64,000 bases of DNA. Source: Pseudonocardia oroxyli (GTDB lineage Bacteria; Actinomycetota; Actinomycetes; Mycobacteriales; Pseudonocardiaceae). The notes beneath the pieces are model-generated. The model saw only the letters and a program-made list of their open reading frames with translations. It searched no databases and was not told the DNA's origin. The stretch is taken from assembly GCF_900102195.1 (NCBI RefSeq), contig NZ_FNBE01000015.1, positions 120,132-184,131 of the forward strand, given 5' to 3'. Shown piece by piece: positions 60,070-64,000 of the stretch (positions are counted from its first letter, which is position 1; each line of letters starts with the position of its first letter). Made by a program: the position numbers and the translations under genes.

Positions 60070-60320
60070 GGATGAACCACGGCCAGCCCCTGGGGGCGGC
60101 CCACCGAGCGGTGAGGCTGGACTCGCCCGCACCCCGGGCCGGGACGGGTCGGGGCACCGCGCTCGCTCGTCCGGTGTGAGATCACCACCCACCACTGCCC
60201 GACCCCCGGACCTTCGGGTGATCTCACCCGCGTCGGGACGGGCAGGCAGGGTATCGACCGATGAGTCCCGGACCGGGCCGCAGAGTCCACAGTCCTCACC
60301 ACCCGGGGCCGCCACCGGCT
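60070..60320. repeat. Long direct repeat, right copy (right border of cargo island)
   Basis: Matches 30276-30525 in the same orientation at about 80-85% identity by eye. Here it no longer precedes a leftward gene; cargo ends 130 bases to its left. In the surrounding 579-base gap (59940-60518) I see nothing else recognisable. Confidence 0.8.
60176..60227. promoter_or_regulatory. Inverted repeat GTGAGATCACC-N30-GGTGATCTCAC (orphan regulatory site)
   Basis: Identical arms to the site upstream of DUF932 (30379-30432). A gene expected on its left in the minus direction is absent, which suggests displacement by the cargo. Confidence 0.6.
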
Positions 60321-60518
60321 CGGCGACGGCGAACCGGCCCCGGAAGGCGCCACAAGCGCCGCCGCATCTTCGCGCACCCTCCCCAATGAGCCGACCCCGA
60401 CATCGAACATATGTTCGCACCGTGAGGTAAGGTCCTACCCGCGCGGTGGCTCGTCGTAGGGGAAGTACGGCGGGAACCGCGCGCCATCAGACGAAGACGA
60501 GCGGATCGGTGGCGCGGT

Positions 60519-60638
60519 ATGGGTGGCCGAGGCAGGTACGACCGGGACGTGGTGGTGGACAAGTCGATCGTGGCCGAGGCGGCGGCCTACACCACGATCG
60601 CGAAGCTGCTCGACGCCCGGCGAGGACATTATCGGTGA
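60519..60638 (+). CDS. Small hypothetical protein
   Basis: A 39-residue reading frame (RYDRDVVVDKSIVAEAAAYTTIAKLLDARRGHYR) that starts at ATG and ends in GTGA, which provides a possible start for the maltokinase-cap remnant. Charged and helical. It may be a real short gene or the N-terminal remnant of the pseudogene. Confidence 0.35.
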   Translation: MGGRGRYDRDVVVDKSIVAEAAAYTTIAKLLDARRGHYR

Positions 60639-61106
60639 CCAACATCCCGACGCTGGCGAAGGCCGGCGGGTTCCGCCTCGACGACCCCGCCGGCGAAGTC
60701 GGCATCGAACTGATGATCGTCACCGACAGCACAGGACCGGACGAGCAGGCCTACCTGGCCCCCTCACCTACCGGGCCACCCCGGCCGAGGGCACGCTCAT
60801 CGGCACCACGGAACACGGCGTCCTCGGCACCCGCTACACCTGCGACGCCACCACCGACCCCGTCTTTCACACCCAGGCCGCGGCGCTGCTGCGCGGCGAG
60901 GCGATCCCCCAGGCACAGTCGGAGTCCGACACCGCGGACCGCACCGTCCAGCGAACCCCACACCCGACGCCACCGACGTAGCCGGGATCGAGGTGGTCCG
61001 CCACCTCCTCCCCCACACCGGCACCGAACCACACAGAACCGTGACCGCGTCGTGGCTGGACTCGGACGGGATCCGGCATCGGGCGATCGTGCTGCGCACG
61101 ACCTGA
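60635..61106 (+). pseudogene. Maltokinase N-terminal cap-like protein, frameshifted
   Basis: Three consecutive reading frames together give TNIPTLAKAGGFRLDDPAGEVGIELMIVTD, then AYLAP/LTYRATPAEGTLIGTTEHGVLGTRYTCDATTDPVFHTQAAALLRGEAIPQAQSESDT, then PDATDVAGIEVVRHLLP...RAIVLRTT. This is a small protein of the maltokinase N-terminal cap-like type. Frame breaks lie near 60763 (one base lost in a C run) and near 60955. It is probably inactive. Confidence 0.65.
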
Positions 61107-61128
61107 CCACCGCCCGGCCGGCGCCGGG

Positions 61129-61653
61129 TCAGGTCTTCTTGGCCTTGGCGGCCTTCTTGGCCTCGGCCTTGAGCGTCTTGCGCAGCTCGGCGAGGCTCTG
61201 CCCAGCCAGGGCCTTCGACGCGACCGAGTCCCCGATCTGGCGCGGGGTCATGTGCCCACGACCCGCAGGCGCGAGATACACCTCGCCCTTCGCCCCGGTC
61301 CGATACTCCAAACTCGAGGCGACCCGGGCGAACCGGGTCCGCCCACCCCGACGGGCGCCCTCCCACTTCTCCACCCGCACCGCCAGATCACAACAGGTGC
61401 ACACCAGTCGGCGGATGAATAGGCCGTCACCGTCGACCTCGGCGAACCGGATCCCGGCCTGCTGAATCGTCGGGAACAGATGCCGACCCCGCTCCCGGCA
61501 CATGATCACCTCATCAGAGACCCCGTCGACATACAGGTCGACGTCCTCGTCCGACGCCCGCACATACCCCTGCCGGTCCTCTTGCTGCTCCCCCTGGATC
61601 GACAACACCGACGCCGACGATGCGGCTACCGTCCCAGAATTCTCATCCGCCAC
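61129..61653 (-). CDS. Element copy of the Lsr2-neighbour protein
   Basis: 174 residues, close to the host protein at 12674-13189: VDLYVDGVSDEVIMCRERGRHLFPTIQQAGI, LFIRRLVCTCCDLAVRVEKWEGARRGGRTRFARVASSLEYRTG and RGHMTPRQIGDSVASKALAGQS are shared nearly residue for residue. The tail is again Lys/Ala-rich. The GTG at 61653 follows GGGAGGAG. No Lsr2-like gene accompanies it on the element. Function unknown; it may compete with or mimic the host partner. Confidence 0.75.
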   Translation of the reverse strand: MADENSGTVAASSASVLSIQGEQQEDRQGYVRASDEDVDLYVDGVSDEVIMCRERGRHLFPTIQQAGIRFAEVDGDGLFIRRLVCTCCDLAVRVEKWEGARRGGRTRFARVASSLEYRTGAKGEVYLAPAGRGHMTPRQIGDSVASKALAGQSLAELRKTLKAEAKKAAKAKKT

Positions 61654-61691
61654 TGTGGTCTCCTCCCGTTTCACCCGGAGATAACCATCCC

Positions 61692-62609
61692 TCAGTTGTT
61701 CGCCGCTCTTCCGTGGCCGATGTCGCCGGGAATCCCCGACGACCGGCTGACCCGTCGCGGCATCCGCGCGCCGTAGGCGAGTCCGTCGTCGACGTCGCGT
61801 TCGATCTCCCGCGCCGTGGTGTCCAGGTCCAGGTGGGTCTGGGCGGCCTCGAGCAGTGCCCACCGCGCCCGCGCGAGGTCGAGCTCGCCGCCGGCGACGA
61901 GGCGCCCGAGCGCCCGGGCGGCGCGCAGCCGGGTCGTGTGTCGGGTGCCGACCGCTGCGTTCACGACGGCGGCGGTCTCGCCCGCCACGATCGCGTTCAC
62001 ATACGCGGTCGCCCGCGAAGAGCTCAAACCCAGCTCCACCTCAGGCGCTGTCGGTCGCGGTGGGAGCAGCAACGAGGCGAGCCACCCGGGCAGGAGCGCG
62101 ATCTTCCCACCCTCGTCGACGTAGCGACCCGTCGGCAACGCCGACCCGGCCGCGAGCACGTAGCCGCCGCACCCGCGCGTGTCGATCAGTGGCCCCAGGA
62201 GTCCCTGGCTGTTGCGCAACTCCACACCCTCGGGCATCCGGAAGTACAGATGGGCCCCGCCCGACGGGGTCCGGACCGAAGCCGTCACAGGGACCACCTG
62301 CCCGGCCTGGTCGGCGAGCCTCCGCAACGTGTCCGAGCCGGTGGACGCCACCGGTGACGCGCTCTCCGGCTTGGGGCGGTCGAGGTCGATCACCACGATC
62401 CGACTGCGGCCCACCGCCAGCCCGACGTTGAACGGCGCCCTCCGCCACCACCGCCCGACCGGCCCCAGGTCACGCGTCGCCGACTGCTCCCAGCCCGGGA
62501 CGGCGGGGGTCTTCGCCCCCGGCCGCACCGGGAACACGAAGAACCCCGCACCGACAGCACGTTCAGCCGCTGCCTGCAGACGCCGGCCAGCCTCACCGAC
62601 GCGACTCAT
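61692..62609 (-). CDS. Bifunctional DNA primase/polymerase (prim-pol) domain protein
   Basis: A 305-residue archaeo-eukaryotic primase-like protein. GFFVFPVRPGAKTPAVPGWEQSATRD and FNVGLAVGRSRIVVIDLDRPKPESA carry the conserved prim-pol start and the VIDLD acidic motif; GGAHLYFRMPEGV holds the catalytic His region, and CGGYVLAAGS follows. Such proteins start replication of actinobacterial integrative elements and plasmids. The C-terminal half is helical without a helicase domain. The ATG at 62609 gives a normal N-terminus. Confidence 0.85.
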   Translation of the reverse strand: MSRVGEAGRRLQAAAERAVGAGFFVFPVRPGAKTPAVPGWEQSATRDLGPVGRWWRRAPFNVGLAVGRSRIVVIDLDRPKPESASPVASTGSDTLRRLADQAGQVVPVTASVRTPSGGAHLYFRMPEGVELRNSQGLLGPLIDTRGCGGYVLAAGSALPTGRYVDEGGKIALLPGWLASLLLPPRPTAPEVELGLSSSRATAYVNAIVAGETAAVVNAAVGTRHTTRLRAARALGRLVAGGELDLARARWALLEAAQTHLDLDTTAREIERDVDDGLAYGARMPRRVSRSSGIPGDIGHGRAANN

Positions 62610-62678
62610 GATCGTTCCCTTCCCACTCGACGGTGTCGATGCTTCGCTATGCAGGTGACGTGATCAGCGGCGACGTCG

Positions 62679-62730
62679 TGCAGCACCGTGCAGCACAAGC
62701 TCTGCACAAGCTGTGCGCGAGGTACTGCAC
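62679..62730. repeat. Short repeats upstream of the prim-pol gene (possible origin)
   Basis: TGCAGCAC occurs twice (62679-62686 and 62689-62696), ten bases apart. GCTCTGCACAAGCTGTGC and TACTGCACGAC follow. Iteron-like repeats beside a primase could mark an origin; this is speculative. Confidence 0.3.
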
Positions 62731-62746
62731 GACGGAACCCGACCCC

Positions 62747-64000
62747 TCACTCCCCCGACGACACCTCGGGTGCAGCAGCCGATGGCTCACCGGTGACGGC
62801 GTAGGACTCGATCTCCGACAGCTCGTAACCCCACTCCGCCATCTGCCCCAGATACCGAGCCGTGTCCGCACCCTGGTTCCGCCAGGTGTGCGGGCCGGTG
62901 CGGTCCTCCCACGCACACAACACCGCCGCCGCGCACAACAGCAGCGCCCGCTTCGGCGACGCCGCCGCCACCATCTCCAGCAACACCCCGACCTGCGCAC
63001 CGTGCCGGAACCGATCCGACTCCCCGGACGTGAGCCCGAGCAGCTCGCGCAGCAGCGGCCACCCCGCCTCCATCGCCTGCCGCAACGGATGATCCCCGGC
63101 CACCAGGCAGGTCAGGACGAACCGCTCCGCACCCACCGGGGCGCGCTTGCGGGCGGCGAACGCCCGCAACCAGTCCCGGCGCACGACCGTCGCCGAGCGC
63201 CACTGCTTGTTCCGCTCGGCCACCACCCGCCGTGCCGCCTTGTCCTCCTCCGACAACCTCCTGCCCTGCCCCACCGGGGCCTGCGTGGCATCCACGTGAC
63301 CGTGGGCGAGCACGTCCCTGCACACGAACACCGCCACCGGCCGACGCTCCCCGACGCCGAAGTTGTGCCCCAGGTAAGCCGCGTGCCCGGGGCACGACAC
63401 ATGCTCGGCGGCGTCGATGCCGTGATCGTCGAGCCGGGCTGCAGGCCAGGTCACCAGGTCGCGGTCGATCACCTCCACCCCGGCCTCGACCAGCTCCGCC
63501 CGCGCCCGCGCGAACGCCTCGGCGTCGGTGCGTTCGTCGCGCATCCGCTGCACCGTGTGCTCGAACCGGCCCGTTTTCGCCGCTGCCACGATCGCTTTGA
63601 CCGCCTCCGGGTCAGAGTCGAATTCCGCGATCGCCGCCGTGTGCTCGAGCGTGAGGAAGTCCCAGCGCTGCCCCGCCCGCGAGGCCAACTCCGACCCGGC
63701 CACCTTCAAGCCCGTCGTGACGTCGGTCTTCTTGGCTCCGGTGCGTTTGGCGATCGCCGACGCCGAGAGACCGAACGCGGCCAGCTGCTCCCAGCCCGCC
63801 ACCCGCTCCGCGGTCGACAAACCGGCACGCTGGTCGTTCTCCACCAGCTGATCGGTCACCCGGTCCGCACCCTCCGGCACCTCCACCAACATCACCGGGA
63901 TGTTCGGCAGCCCGCACTTCAACGCCGCCAGGGTGCGGCGGTGCCCGAACTCCACCACCGGCCCCTCGACACCCGGATATGCCACCACCGGCTGCAACAC
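62747..64000 (-). CDS. ParB/RepB-like partition protein (N-terminus outside window)
   Basis: 417 residues are seen and the frame runs off the right edge. The first residues are ParB-N-like (VVEFGHRRTLAALKCGLPNIPVMLVEVPEGADRVTDQLVENDQR) and continue with a ParB HTH region (LSTAERVAGWEQLAAFGLSASAIAKRTGAKKTDVTTGLKVAGS). The long C-terminal part has a SCPGHAAYL segment and no known domain. It would act in element maintenance or regulation. It lies upstream of prim-pol on the same strand. Confidence 0.8.
   Translation of the reverse strand: MLQPVVAYPGVEGPVVEFGHRRTLAALKCGLPNIPVMLVEVPEGADRVTDQLVENDQRAGLSTAERVAGWEQLAAFGLSASAIAKRTGAKKTDVTTGLKVAGSELASRAGQRWDFLTLEHTAAIAEFDSDPEAVKAIVAAAKTGRFEHTVQRMRDERTDAEAFARARAELVEAGVEVIDRDLVTWPAARLDDHGIDAAEHVSCPGHAAYLGHNFGVGERRPVAVFVCRDVLAHGHVDATQAPVGQGRRLSEEDKAARRVVAERNKQWRSATVVRRDWLRAFAARKRAPVGAERFVLTCLVAGDHPLRQAMEAGWPLLRELLGLTSGESDRFRHGAQVGVLLEMVAAASPKRALLLCAAAVLCAWEDRTGPHTWRNQGADTARYLGQMAEWGYELSEIESYAVTGEPSAAAPEVSSGE

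Larger units (their letters stand above)
26055..64000. mobile_element. Integrative element at tRNA-Pro (left part; continues past window)
   Basis: Element-type genes begin right after tRNA-Pro: integrase, excisionase-like HTH, Rv3235-family, DUF932, then after a 29-kb cargo island a primase-polymerase and a ParB-like gene still open at the right edge. This resembles an actinomycete integrative and conjugative element, but FtsK/Tra-type transfer genes are not in the window, so self-transfer cannot be claimed. Confidence 0.75.

Noticed and set aside
30276..60320. Direct repeats as insertion-sequence ends or a CRISPR array
   Set aside because: The segments are 250 bases, only two in number, lack terminal inverted repeats and transposase genes, and have no spacer pattern.

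Overview
The window is high-GC actinobacterial DNA. Gene content suggests Pseudonocardiaceae (Pseudonocardia-like): an Lsr2-type nucleoid protein, a PPOX/F420-type oxidoreductase, a complete biotin cluster with a divergent TetR-family (BioQ-like) regulator, a P450, actinobacterial cox3, and many GTG starts and ATGA/GTGA overlaps. The genus is an inference from gene families; no 16S gene is present.

Bases 1 to about 25,980 look like chromosome. In order they hold: the end of selB (its partner, the selenocysteine tRNA, lies at 25612-25707); a VOC protein; a quinate/shikimate catabolic pair (3-dehydroshikimate dehydratase and shikimate dehydrogenase) divergent from a TetR regulator and an MHS-family transporter, with a shared operator-like motif; a lactonase-type metallo-beta-lactamase; bioB-bioA-bioF-bioD with a palindrome over the bioB start; an Lsr2-like gene paired with an uncharacterised protein; an HMG-CoA-lyase-like/CaiB pair with an IclR regulator; a CE15-like esterase; a P450; cbtBA plus a membrane/cupredoxin cluster; DsbA and VKOR; cox3; and cspA. 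Four copies of a 19-25 bp hairpin (core GTGGTGC-N4-GCACCAC) sit at gene ends here, and none was noticed beyond 23 kb.

An integrative element begins at tRNA-Pro(GGG) (25981-26054) and runs past the right edge. Its own genes are a tyrosine integrase, an excisionase-like HTH protein, an Rv3235-family protein, a DUF932 gene split in two, a primase-polymerase, a ParB-like protein, and a second copy of the host's Lsr2-neighbour protein.

Inside the element, 30.8-59.9 kb is a cargo island of predicted conflict (defence or programmed-death) genes, bracketed by two diverged direct repeats of about 250 bp (30276-30525 and 60070-60320). It carries a CHAT protease and TPR proteins on separate genes, a caspase, an astacin/matrixin-like metalloprotease, a sigma factor, a permuted NlpC/P60 hydrolase, a LuxR-ATPase, two CATRA (caspase- and TPR-repeat-associated) modules with different effectors (a trypsin-like protease in one, membrane helices in the other), a membrane-anchored CHAT operon, an intact TPR-CHAT protein, and a DUF1707 membrane protein. 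At least seven predicted proteases or hydrolases of five folds occur in 29 kb. My reading is a stack of three or four related protease-based conflict systems sharing TPR and CATRA parts. Biological activity is inferred, not shown.
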